The position numbers were made by a program, and so were the translations under genes. From Heterostelium album PN500 (lineage: Eukaryota; Evosea; Eumycetozoa; Acytosteliales; Acytosteliaceae), in the NCBI RefSeq assembly GCF_000004825.1, contig NW_008805064.1:1798001-1862000 (forward strand): DNA of 64,000 bases. The letters are read 5' to 3'. The notes under the pieces are model-generated. The model was not told where the DNA came from. It ran no database searches and worked only from the letters and a program-made list of their open reading frames with translations. Within the stretch, counting starts at the first letter, position 1; every line of letters begins with the position of its first letter. Positions 1 through 10,191 of this stretch are shown in pieces.

Positions 1-471
1 CGAACCTGGAAGTGGTGTATGTATTATTGTTGTCGTTTGAATTCGAATTCGAATATTTGAAATGATCACATCAATTTATTAATTTCATATTATTATCGTT
101 GTAATGACCATCATTAGTTAACTATTTGTAATAATATAAAAACATATTCAGTTACATTGAGAAATACGATATTGCATGAGATGATACATGCATACGATAC
201 TTGTAGATACGATTTAGATACAGACAATTGCATTCATTTGGCATGTACAGAGATTAGAGCAGCCAATCTGAGTGGCGATTGCAAGTTTTCACAGGAGCTG
301 GGCAGAGGTAACCTGCACATCTACAACCACATGGCCGATTGTACAAAGCGAAGAGCCATAAAATCACTTGAAGCTCATCCAAAATGCAAGGCAAATGCAG
401 AACTATCCGTTTTGAAAGCATGGGAGAAATGTAATACTGATTATTCACCATTTACAACAATACCAAAATAA
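1..471 (+). CDS. atp23: ATP23-type mitochondrial metallopeptidase, 3' part
   Basis: This is the C-terminal part of an ATP23 family peptidase, the intermembrane-space zinc protease that processes the mitochondrial ATP synthase subunit 6 precursor and assists Fo assembly. The last exon starts at 152, after the acceptor ending in TTCAG. It encodes the HExxH motif HEMIHAYD, the conserved HLACTEIRAANLSGDC block and a Cys-containing tail, and stops with TAA at 469-471. A preceding exon ends near 14-16, where the donor can be read as GTGTAT or GTATGT. Both choices keep frame, so that boundary is uncertain. The N-terminal half lies outside the window. An AATAAA follows the stop immediately. The family call is strong because HExxH and the downstream metal-binding Glu block are both intact. 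Confidence 0.88.
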
Positions 472-605
472 AATATAATATATACAAATATTTAATTTTT
501 AAATTATTTAATTAAAAAACAAACTTATTATTATTATAATAATTACTTTTTATTATTATTAATATTACTTTTTAATGATTATTTAAATGATGATGATATG
601 TCTAG

Positions 606-1321
606 ATGACAAAAACTTTTGTCCTACCATGAAGTCCGAAATGATTGGTCTTTGGCCATCCAATCATGTATTATTATGGCTCAGTCCATGATACATATTA
701 GGAAGATACCACCAAAAGAAGACCGAAAAGTCAAGTTGAAATGAATGGACTGGTATGGGATGCATCTGTAACATCCATCAAGGTAGTGATTAGTAACCAG
801 ACAATCGATGTTATCATTAACCACTCTCAATACTGCAAAAGAAATGATATGCGCTGAAGAAAAAAGTGCTGTGACAAGTGACTTTACTTGATACATATCG
901 CCTACTCTTTATGGTATTGTCTTCAACAGCTTGCAATGAGTACCTAAAACCAGTTATCCATGAACTGCGACCAAGATCACCATCCCAGGTTCGTAGGGTC
1001 TGAAGACATAGATCATCATGAAAAAGATATCCGAGGATTTCTACAAAAGCTATGAAGAAACCAGATTTATCTAAGAAATCCAAATGCCAAATGTTCCAAA
1101 CAAAGGTAGAGCTCTTAGGATTCAAGATCGGTAATGGAAAAACATTCGCACAATCCAACAAGATCGACGCCATAGTATCGTTTCCACTACCAACAACCGT
1201 CAAGAACCTCAAACGTTTCCTAGGACTAACCAATTACTACAGAAATAGAGTACCAAATTATGCACGAATCGCCGCTCCACTATACGACCGAACCAAAGAG
1301 AAAGGTACCATCGAGGATTAA
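606..1321 (+). mobile_element. Ty3/gypsy LTR-retrotransposon fossil (reverse transcriptase fragment)
   Basis: This is a fossil piece of a Ty3/gypsy-type LTR retrotransposon, the group that includes dictyostelid Skipper-like elements. The clearest part, about 1052-1321, resembles the end of the reverse transcriptase domain: a KKSKCQ block, an LLGFKI block and a FLGLTNYYR block in the expected order. Weaker resemblance extends upstream to about 606. No long terminal repeats, gag, protease or integrase are visible. The copy is broken in several places and is only about 0.7 kb long. It lies between the ATP23 and ceramidase 3' ends. Age cannot be estimated without related copies, but the degree of decay suggests it is not recent. 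Confidence 0.75.
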
Positions 1322-1874
1322 GTCAACAAATGTTAACTTCAAACTGTTTGTCGTTAAGAATCAACACAAGTTGATTAATTGCATCTAATCGCTAAGGTTC
1401 AAACTCTATTCATTAATTTGGGCAAAGGTTTTTGTCATCCAGACAATCATCTAAACAATCTTTATAAAGGTAATACACATTTAAAAAAAAAAAAAACTTG
1501 ATAGACAAACTCCTGTGGTGTGAGAATCCAAAAATGATCTTGAATTATCACCAATAAAATTATCATAAAACAATTTACAGTTACTTTTTTGTTTTTTTTG
1601 CAACGTTATCCAGTTTGTTTGTTTATCATTGATTATTATAAATTTGAAACTGAAAATGATGACTGATGGGTAACATATTTATTTAATCAATTGAATTTAA
1701 GATTAAATTTGGTGAGATATCAGAGATAAAGAAGTGAATGAATTGTTGTAAGGTTTAATTTAAAAAAAAATCAAACAATTGTTTATTAGTTTTTCAAAAA
1801 CTTTGTAAAGTTTGTCTGACATACGAGAACTTGTTTAAGATTTGAAAAACCTATCTATCGCCACCTTTATAAAT
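1322..1874. other. Intergenic, AT-rich
   Basis: Non-coding stretch between the retroelement fossil and the ceramidase stop codon. It holds homopolymer A and T runs, and no open frame or RNA gene was recognised. It probably includes the ceramidase 3' UTR on the minus strand. Confidence 0.6.
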
Positions 1875-2747
1875 TTATATTTTAATATAACCCCGGATTG
1901 AAGCTATACCTAACCAATTAAATTGAAGCAGTGTCTTGTAGTTATTATTTTCCAAACAGTAACAAATGTAAAATTGCATCCAGTAGAATCCGGCCAATCC
2001 TGTCAGAATGTGCCAGATGGCGTGAAGCTGCAGACCTGGGATGACGTATCCGTTGTCGCAAAGCTTACGTTCGATCAGCCAAGAAAAGTAGGCCGTTAGC
2101 ATTGCGATTGTCGAAAACAGCAGTAGCTTCTTGCAGTTGGATTGCCGGAATGGCACGGTGATGGAGCGCGACGTTATGAAGGAAACCACTACCAGTGTTA
2201 CGACCAGTATGCCAAACGAGACTTGCAAAATTGTCGGTATGTTACGAATGACGTAGATGGTCGATGCCACCACCAGGAAGTAGAGGGTCAGCACGTAGGG
2301 CAGCAGGAAACGGAACAGTTTGTAGTACTTGCTGTCGGCTTTGCTCACCGGATTGATTGTGAAAAAACAGTAGAGGAAACAACTGATCGAAATGATCATT
2401 GGGAATTCGTCGAATAGCTGGTGTTTGTAGAGGAGTGTTGCGTGGTAGAATGCTGAACCGACACCGACCGTCGACAGTGCCACGTAGGCAACCATCACTT
2501 TATTGCGTATATCGAGTGCCTTTACTATTTTGATGTGCTGCAGCAACTTGGTGGTGCCGTACGGATACACCAAAAGATACATACCATACACTGCGAAAGC
2601 AGTGATGGCAAAACTCGATATAGTATTGTAGAATTCGCATATATATGGGGAAACTTCATAATTTAATTCGCACCAATCGATCGGTGAATCGGGTATTCCC
2701 CAATAATATTGTTTATATTGTGGTAAATGATCTTCAACTATTGTCAT
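1875..2747 (-). CDS. Alkaline ceramidase (ACER family)
   Basis: Single-exon protein of 290 residues in the alkaline ceramidase / phytoceramidase family. These are integral ER/Golgi membrane enzymes that cleave ceramide to sphingoid base and fatty acid. Visible family motifs are DWCE near residue 25, an EFYNTISS stretch, GSAFYHATL near residue 97 with the first zinc-ligand His, DEFP, and LHAIWHILTG near residue 240 with the two further His ligands. About seven hydrophobic membrane segments separate these motifs, and the length matches the family (about 260-290). The ATG at 2745-2747 is the first in frame and is preceded by an A/T-rich leader. No key residue looks lost. Its 3' end faces the ATP23 gene. 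Confidence 0.9.
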   Translation of the reverse strand: MTIVEDHLPQYKQYYWGIPDSPIDWCELNYEVSPYICEFYNTISSFAITAFAVYGMYLLVYPYGTTKLLQHIKIVKALDIRNKVMVAYVALSTVGVGSAFYHATLLYKHQLFDEFPMIISISCFLYCFFTINPVSKADSKYYKLFRFLLPYVLTLYFLVVASTIYVIRNIPTILQVSFGILVVTLVVVSFITSRSITVPFRQSNCKKLLLFSTIAMLTAYFSWLIERKLCDNGYVIPGLQLHAIWHILTGLAGFYWMQFYICYCLENNNYKTLLQFNWLGIASIRGYIKI

Positions 2748-4034
2748 TTTTTTTTGGTTTTATTAATTTTTTTATCTATTATTATTATTTTTCCTATCTA
2801 AAATCTAGATTTATATAATATTGGAAGTAAAATGGTATGATAAATTAATTATCTAAATTATAATTAAAATTTTATCTTGACATAAAAAACATAAATAAAA
2901 AGATAAAAGAGATGAAGATTAATGAAGATGAAAATGTATATTTGTTATTATTCTATACTATAGTATTGCTGTTATTACTACTATTATATATACTATTCTT
3001 GATTTGGTATTGATACTGAATGTTTTTGTTGTTGTTATAGTTGTTATTGTTGGGTTTAATTAGACTGATTCTCCATCATCATCATCATCATAATCTTCTG
3101 TGACAATATAAGGTGTGTGGTGTGAGTGTGTTAATCAATCATTATATTCTGTTGGTACTTTTTCATTGTAAACATTGTTATTCACACCCACACATTTGTT
3201 TATTTTCATCTCTTTTAGACTGCGACATAATGAATGTAAAAAAATAAACTTACAGAATTGCCAAATTATTTATTTTTGACAGACAATCCAATATTAATAT
3301 TGTAGAGGGTTGAATTTAAGCTTTGATATTACTGACTTGAATAATGAATGATCGATGATTGATATCTTTTGTAAAATAATAAATAATATATAAATGAAAA
3401 TAGATAGAGAGGAAAGTAATGTTATTGATAAATTTGCGCAAATTTATTTTTTAATATTGTAATGATATTTAATTACTTTTTTTATAATAAAGTAACTTTG
3501 ACTGTATTGATTTTTACTAAAAGTATTGTTATAGTTAAGTTTTGTTTGTTCTTGTGTGTGTGTGTAATGTGGAGTGTGAGATGATGAAAATGTAACTGAT
3601 TAAATGAGAATATACATATAATAAATAAATCTTATAAGTTTGGAAAAAAAAAACAAAAAAAAAAACAATAAAATAAATAAAAAACAACAAAACTGACTGA
3701 ATATGGAATGGAGTGGGGTGAAATAATGTAAAAGGGAACACAAGAGTCATTAATGAACAAACGAAACATTCATTCAATTAAATTAATCGTTGGTGTAAAA
3801 AAATTGTTAAAAAACAAAAAAAAAAAAGTAAAAAAAAAAAAATTAATAACCTCATAATAACATCATCGAATTATGATTCATAGTGTGAGTGTGGGTAGCA
3901 TTTCTCCTATTATGTTTTGTTCGAAAACAATCTTAAGATAATTTTAAAGATTAATTAATTACATTTGTTTTGTTTTTTATTTTTTTATTTTACAACATCC
4001 ATATATCTTGATCTTTTATAAATTATTTTATTGA
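2748..4034. other. Intergenic 1.3 kb
   Basis: Upstream of the ceramidase gene and downstream of the GSKIP-domain gene. It contains long A and T runs, a short ATC-type microsatellite near 3075 and GT-rich stretches near 3110-3130 and 3550. Open frames here are low-complexity and unconvincing. Confidence 0.6.
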
Positions 4035-4452
4035 TCAATTTTGTTGACTTAGTTTTGATAATCTATTAAAGAGCTGTTGTTGAAATGCTAATTGATATTT
4101 GTCACTATAGTTCATTAATAAACTTGATAGTGAATCAAATGATTGATTTATATCTTTACTATTGCTATTATTGTTACTATTATTATCTATATATTCTAAT
4201 ACCTAAATAATAATAATAATGATTGAATTTTAACAAATGTGTTTTTACAATAATAGTAATAATACTTACTTGAAAACCATCAATCATAGACATTCTAATA
4301 AGTAATATGAATTGTTCATGGCATATCACTTGCAACATAACAACACCACTTCCTACATCTGATTTCTGATGATCTCTTAATATTGTTACATTCTCAACAC
4401 CAAATGAAATATCATCAATTGCTGCTTTAATCTCTAAATCAAAGTTATCCAT
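4035..4452 (-). CDS. GSKIP-domain protein (GSK3-interacting protein-like)
   Basis: Two-exon gene for a protein of 116 residues. Exon 1 is 4270-4452 and exon 2 is 4035-4202; the 67-base intron starts GTAAGT and ends TAG, and frame is kept. The protein resembles the GSKIP domain: an N-terminal EIKAAIDDISFGVENV block, a central strand-rich LQVICHEQFILLIRM block, and a C-terminal helix with YSDKYQLAFQQQLFNRLSKL. That helix corresponds to the segment by which human GSKIP binds GSK3 beta. An Asn/Ser insert (about residues 66-80) interrupts the fold. Human GSKIP is also an A-kinase anchoring protein, but its RII-binding helix cannot be judged here. The gene is divergent from VPS22, with 119 bases between the two start codons, so they may share a promoter. 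Confidence 0.78.
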
Positions 4453-4571
4453 ATCGATATGATTAATTCAACAAAGTTTAAAAAAAATGAAAAACAAAAA
4501 AAAAAAAAACAAAAATATGTTCAAATTAATTTAATTTTTAATTTAGTTTGTTACAATAATTATATATTTAA

Positions 4572-5543
4572 ATGATGAGAAGAGGTGTAGGAATTCAAGC
4601 TATACATAAGCAAAATCAACAGCAGAAACAACTGCAGAATATAAGTGAGCAACTGTCTTCGGATAACTTGAAGAAGATCAGTGAACAGCTCACAACGTTC
4701 AAGACGAATCTCGAGGAGTTTGCACTCAAGCACAAAAAAGATATCATAAAGAATCCAGAGTTTAGAAAGTACTTTCAAGATATGTGTTCAACTATTGGTG
4801 TTGATCCTCTTGCTTGTAAGTTTCTCTATCTATCATACTATATATTATTTGTTACTAATTCAAACCTATAAATAATAATAATAGCTAATAAAGGATTTTG
4901 GTGTCAGGTATTGGGTGTTGGTGATTTCTATTATCAATTGGCTGTACAAATCATTGAGATCTGTTTGAAATATAGGTCTACCAATGGTGGTTTAATTGAG
5001 TTAACCACTCTGACAGATCATATCCGAAAAATGAGAGGAAAAACTGCAAATGAAATTAGCAGGTAACTATCTAGCTAATAGATGATTGTTTTAAACACGT
5101 TATTGAACCATTTATTAACACGTATACATTCATATAGTGACGATGTTGAAGTATCTATTTCAAAAATAAAGGTACTTGGTAATGGTTATAATATATTAAA
5201 GATAGATTCTAAAAAGATAGTTCAATCGGTGCCTTGTGAATTGAACAAAGATCATACCGATGTACTGATAAAAGCACAATCGCAAGGTGGATTCATAGCG
5301 GTATCACATCTAAGTAAGATGGGTTGGGATCAACAAAGAATAAAAAGTGTACTAGTATGTATTATATTAATATATTAAAATACACCTATCACCATTGTTA
5401 TTAGTTACTAATATATTACACTTTAACTACTTATAAAGGATGTATTATTATCAGAGGGTATGGCATGGATTGACGATCAATCTGAATTAAAAGAAACATT
5501 ATATTGGTTCCCAAGTTTATGGTCCAATACATTCGAATCTTAA
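4572..5543 (+). CDS. vps22: ESCRT-II subunit VPS22/SNF8 (EAP30)
   Basis: Four-exon gene (4572-4815, 4885-5062, 5138-5354, 5439-5543) giving 247 residues, the usual size of VPS22/SNF8. This ESCRT-II subunit acts at endosomes in sorting ubiquitinated cargo to multivesicular bodies. Diagnostic blocks are the N-terminal RRGVGIQAIHKQ, FKTNLEEFALKHK, FQDMCSTIGVDPLA, GFWCQVLGVGDFYYQLAVQI and IQSVPCELNKDHT, followed by tandem winged-helix segments and a C-terminal tryptophan-rich YWFPSLW. Introns are short and AT-rich, and all joins preserve frame. Two ATGs are adjacent at the start and either could be used. The gene converges with the RhoGAP gene. Confidence 0.95.
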
Positions 5544-5797
5544 TAATATCTTTATCTTATTTTTGTACAATTAATTAATTAAAAAACCAGTCAATCATTC
5601 AAAGCAAAAGAATTTGGTTATTTTAATTATTTATTATCATTTTTAACCAAAAAAAAAGAGTTATAGACTAAAGTTGGTTTATTTAATATTAAGATTGTCT
5701 TTTTTAAATTTGTTTGACTATGATACATTGAAAAAACTAAATGGCGGAATGTTTTGTTATGTTTTGTTTTGTGTTTTGTGTTTTGTTATAGTAGTTC

Positions 5798-8203
5798 TTA
5801 ACCTCTAGAAGAGAATCCAATTCTAACGGTTCTAGGTACACTTCTTTTGGCGTTGGACCATTTACTCTCACGATCTGCAGCACCTTTGTTGATATAAGTG
5901 GAAATAGATTTGTCAAACGATCCGAACCAGATGAATGGATCACCAGTACCCTTTAAATTAGGTACCTCTAAGATTGCTGAAATAGCATCGGAATGATTTC
6001 CTTTGATCTCACCAGTGACATCACGAGTTCTCGGCTCCCAAGATCTCACTACTATATCCCAAGTGGATGTCCACATCTCTCGTCCAATAGGTGCCAAAAC
6101 AAATATCTTATCCCAACCTGCATTCTCTATTTTATGTACCAATTCATATGTCTAAATATTAAATTTGCAATATTAGTATCTTTGAGAAGTAATAATAGGT
6201 CAACGTTGATAATATTGATATTTACATTTGCATTCAAAATTTGGAAAGTACCTTCATCACCACCGATCCAAACAGCTTCATAGTCCTCGAATTCAATGTA
6301 GGCAATACGTTTTGGACGTTTCTCGTGAATCTCTGTTTTGTGAAGAATTTCTTTGGTCTTGGCGTCGTATATGTAAAGGAGTTTGTTGGAGGAGCATCCC
6401 CAGATTCTGTTTTTACCGACTTTGCACAGTGCCAAAATGAATACGTTTTGATTGAAGAGATCGGTTCCGATTGGCTTGATTGGATGATCGCCAGCCTCTG
6501 TTGGGATGTCTTTGAGCGAGTAGATGTTCATCACCTGATTGCCACCTACCCAGATGTCGCCATGCTGTGACTCGGTGAGTGAGTATGCTTCGCCCGGTGC
6601 TTCACCAATCATTTTTCCAGAGGGTGACCAAATTGAGACCGATTGTGAAGTTGCCACCCATATAGTGTCGTTCGATGCACAAACCATCGAGTAGATGAGC
6701 GCACCCTGTTCACAGACGTTGAATTCATTGATGAGTGTAGCGCTCTGAGAGTCCCAGACTTTGAGCAGTCCAAGTGTATCGAGTGAGCAAACCTTTCTCT
6801 CCTGATCGATCAATGCCAGCCATTGCACAGACTTTTTATGTCCTAACATCTTGCTTTGAAGATAGAGACGTCCGCTGAATGCAGTTGGTGTGGGTTCTTC
6901 AAACAAATCGTTGTAATGTGTAATCAGATTCTCTGCCAATACATTAACCTTTTCACTGGTAGCCTGAAGTTGATTCATGTCCAACTGTCCAACTTCCTTC
7001 TTCCAAAATAGATTTGGTCCAAAAATTCTTCCGAGATTCGAGTGGTTCATGAGATTAACATGTGAGTTCGCTGCGACAAATGTCAAAAAGTGACATAGAT
7101 GTTGAAACAGCTGTTTGTTGTTTGGTGGTAACATTGACAATGTTTTCTTTATCATATCAAATGATTGACATTTTGTAATTTGATCTAAAATATTAAAAAG
7201 GCAGCGGAATTAATTAATTAAATGTATCTCTTTGATTAATATCTATCTATCTATTAATAATAAATTACCAGATGATGCCAAGAATAAATCATATAAATCA
7301 GCTGTACAAATTGGCTCTGGTAACTCTCTAAGAAATATCTTGAGTAGTCCAGTGACAAGATGTGGATTGTCATCCTTTGAAAACTGTAACTCTCCTTTAT
7401 CCACTGAAACCTTTCTGGCAACTAAATCTGCTTGACTACTTGATATTCTGAATAATCCTTCTACATCTAATGAATGTACAAATAAATGCTAAAAAAATAA
7501 AATATAATTGGATATCCAATTAGTTTTGAAACATTCAAATATTTTAATATTCCTGTTTATGGTGTCTTTGTTTTTTCTTACCTTTAATGCATGTTTCATA
7601 AAAATTGGAATTTTTGTGGTGGTATCTGATTTCTGTCTTTCCATTAAAGTGTCGAGACTGACACCAAATATTCTTGGATCGGCCAATGCCTCTTTACTCT
7701 GATTTCTAGCATGAATATGATGATTGAGACTGAGTTGTGATAGATTCTTGGCAATCAATACATTGGTAGTCGATGAAGTCGCTGTCGACAGCACCATATT
7801 CCTTTTAATCGATTCTTCTTCTTTCTTTGCTTTACTCTAAATAAATTTTTAGTCAATTTAAATTAATTAAAAAAAATGAAATTTTTCAAGAAAGCACTTG
7901 AGCAAAAAAAACTTAAATCTGATTTGATTGCACACACGTGTGTTTGAGTGTAACTCCTATGAACACCATATCAACGTTGTGACAAAAAAAATAAAATAAA
8001 AATTTGTAGAGAACCATACTAATAGCTAATTTTTATTACATAATACATACATTTATTTTATTTATAAATGATTTCAAGTGTTCTTGAGTACCATCTATTG
8101 ATTTTTCATATTGTACACCATTGGCCTCCACTATAATTCTGAGTTTAATCCTACTCTTTGGTAAACTAGGTAGGCTAAGATATTGATCTATGTCCATTCC
8201 CAT
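5798..8203 (-). CDS. RhoGAP domain protein with C-terminal WD40-like repeats
   Basis: Five-exon gene (8051-8203, 7582-7836, 7269-7488, 6226-7184, 5798-6151) encoding 646 residues. About residues 110-310 form a RhoGAP domain: DPRIFGVSLDTLMERQ, then VEGLFRISSS with the catalytic Arg near residue 150, LLKIFLRELPEPI, and LMNHSNLGRIFGPNLFW. It should stimulate GTP hydrolysis by Rac/Rho GTPases. The C-terminal half has repeated W/D-containing segments (LGLLKVWDSQ, TIWVATSQSVSIW, GDIWVGGNQVMNIYSL, NRIWGCSSNKLLYIYD, AVWIGGDEGTFQI), which suggests a beta-propeller. D. discoideum has RhoGAP proteins of this architecture, but I do not assign a symbol. Start chosen: MGMDIDQYLS, the first ATG of the first exon; a second Met two codons on is possible. 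Confidence 0.88.
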
Positions 8204-8705
8204 TTTCTATTTCTGATTTCTAATTTCTACAATATAATTAATTAAGTGTAAAAGTATAAAAACAATATATATTTAAGGTGTAATGAAAAAATATATTGAA
8301 TTTGATTAATAAGAAATTTTATTAATTTAAAAAAAATAGGCTTGTAAAAAAAAATTTAATAAAAAAAAATCAGTTGTTTTTATCGCCATCAATTTTTAGA
8401 CTCATTTTTTTGTTGGAATTTTTTTTTTTAATCGTTAGATTCACATTTTTTTGTGGGGTGATGATGGTTTTAACAATAGGAGGTGAATAATGGGATTGTG
8501 GTGTTTCTCTTGTTGTTAATTAAATCAGAGGGTGCGATTTCTTTAAAACTTGCACTACACTACATTGCTATTCAACTTTAAAGATTTGATTTATTACCAT
8601 TGGGAAGAATTAATTGATTAAAAACAAATGGAGTGAGTGGTTGTTGTTTGATATCAAACAGCTAGCTTAGTTTGTAGTGTTTTCAATATAAATAATAATT
8701 TTTAT
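8204..8705. other. Intergenic 0.5 kb
   Basis: Promoter side of the RhoGAP gene and 3' side of the next minus-strand gene. It contains A/T runs and a G/T-rich patch near 8450-8530. No gene is seen. Confidence 0.6.
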
Positions 8706-9641
8706 TTATAGATTTGATACTATCTCACAATCTTCCGCAGCTTCTTCTTTTTCTTCTTTATTATTAGATGTGATATTGTTATTATTATTATTGTTAATGG
8801 TAGTTGAAGTTGAATTTATTATTGTTACATGATTATTATTATTGTTATTGTTATTATTTTTATTTTTATTTTTACTTTTACTTTTGGTAGACTTTTGTTG
8901 TTGTTGTTGTTGTTGTTTGATTTGTGGTTTTTGAAGCTTTGCCATTTTAATTTTTTCAGTTTCTTTAAATTGTTTCCATTTGTCTTTGTTGTCTGTACCG
9001 TAGCAGTTTGCAACGATCTTGTATTTGCTGTTGGGATCTAGTGGCTCGACGAGTTCACCGTTCTTTGTGAACGGTATGATTCGATCTTTTTCGTCCATCA
9101 GTACACAATAGCGACCAAAAGTCTGATGAAAATTGAGGTTTTTAGTCTCGATCCACATGTCTTTACCCTGGAAACCAAGACGCACTCTGGTCATTGGCTC
9201 GTCAGAGTCACCGACAGTCGGTAGCTTTCCGTACTTTCCACGTCTTCTTTTCTCTTTTCTATCGGCAGCACTGGAGCCATAGCAACAATCGAAACAAAGC
9301 AATTCAAAACAACCACCTAAAGTTGTCAAGAATGATTTGAAACAACTGAATATAGATTGTTTTTGTTGTTGCTGCTGCTGTTGTTTTGATTCTAATTTAT
9401 ATACATTTTTGATTTGTTTTTGTTTTTGTTTTTCTTTTACTTTTTGTTTATGTTGAAGTTGTTGCTGTTGTTGTAGTTGTTTATCTTGTTGATTATTTAA
9501 TTGATTATTATTATTATTATTATTTAAATTATCAGAATCAAATAAAGTGGCACCATCTTTATCAACTCTATCTACTACATCTATATCTGTATCTTCATTG
9601 ATCATATCTAACGATTCACCATAATCATTGTTCTTATTCAT
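8706..9641 (-). CDS. Unknown protein with Cys patch and poly-Gln/poly-Asn tracts
   Basis: I do not recognise this protein of 311 residues. The ATG at 9641 is chosen because the open frame upstream of it has no other ATG. That frame stays open back to a T-rich acceptor near 9690, so an upstream exon cannot be excluded. Order: acidic N-terminus, Asn/Gln/Lys low-complexity tract, a Cys-rich hydrophobic patch (FSCFKSFLTTLGGCFELLCF) followed by a basic KEKRRRGKYGK stretch, then about 85 complex residues (MTRVRLGFQGKDMWIETKNL through NCYGTDNKDKWKQF) that look like a small beta-rich domain, then Gln/Asn/Lys repeats. The Cys patch beside basic residues could be a palmitoylated membrane-attachment site; that is inference. 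Confidence 0.7.
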   Translation of the reverse strand: MNKNNDYGESLDMINEDTDIDVVDRVDKDGATLFDSDNLNNNNNNNQLNNQQDKQLQQQQQLQHKQKVKEKQKQKQIKNVYKLESKQQQQQQQKQSIFSCFKSFLTTLGGCFELLCFDCCYGSSAADRKEKRRRGKYGKLPTVGDSDEPMTRVRLGFQGKDMWIETKNLNFHQTFGRYCVLMDEKDRIIPFTKNGELVEPLDPNSKYKIVANCYGTDNKDKWKQFKETEKIKMAKLQKPQIKQQQQQQQKSTKSKSKNKNKNNNNNNNNNHVTIINSTSTTINNNNNNNITSNNKEEKEEAAEDCEIVSNL

Positions 9642-9856
9642 ATTATATATACATAGTTTAAATCTCAAAACAAACTTAAATATCTAAAAAAAAAAAAAAC
9701 ATGTTTCAAATTTTTAAAAAAGTTTTTTTTTTTTTTTGTTTCCCGAATCTCAGCGAACCCAGTTTCCATCACAGAAAGCATTCAAATCATTTTAGTTAAA
9801 AAGTTAAATTAATTAAATTAATTTAAATTAATATAAATATTTACATTCTTTTTTTA

Positions 9857-10191
9857 TTAGAATTCTGCTGGGAAATTAAGTAACTTAAATACTGAATGAA
9901 TTGAAACGAATTGAATGTGTGTTAATTATGAATAATAACTTTATGATAAAATATTTTATAATACTACTTACTTCTAGATATCAAAACTTTACCTAATGCC
10001 AATCCTATACCTATATTATTATTAATATATATGTATGATGTTTAATGTTAATACAATCTTGATTAGCTCAACTATGTTATGATCGATTTTAACTTACCAA
10101 ATGCAAAAACTTTGTTAGCTTTATGTTTATCTTTTTTTGCTTTTTCCTTTTTTGAAAGCGTTCTATAACTTGTACTTGACTGTTGATACAT
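9857..10191 (-). CDS. Spliced 55-residue microprotein with a hydrophobic segment
   Basis: Candidate small gene assembled by eye from three exons: 10098-10191, 9972-10010 and 9857-9891. Each junction has canonical signals (GTAAGT donors; TATAG and TTCAG acceptors) and the frame is kept throughout. The product starts MYQQSSTSYRTLSKKEKAKK, continues with a Lys-rich stretch, and has a hydrophobic segment VFAFGIGLALGKVLI about residues 29-43, before RIFKLLNFPAEF at the end. It could be a single-pass membrane or organelle microprotein. No family was recognised. An acceptor directly upstream (CTATAG at about 10217) suggests a 5' UTR intron or an additional exon. The evidence is splice logic and composition only. 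Confidence 0.45.

Noticed and set aside
3535-3777. Minus-strand frame of 80 codons
   Set aside because: Almost entirely Phe/Ile/His from T-rich spacer DNA; no coding signal.
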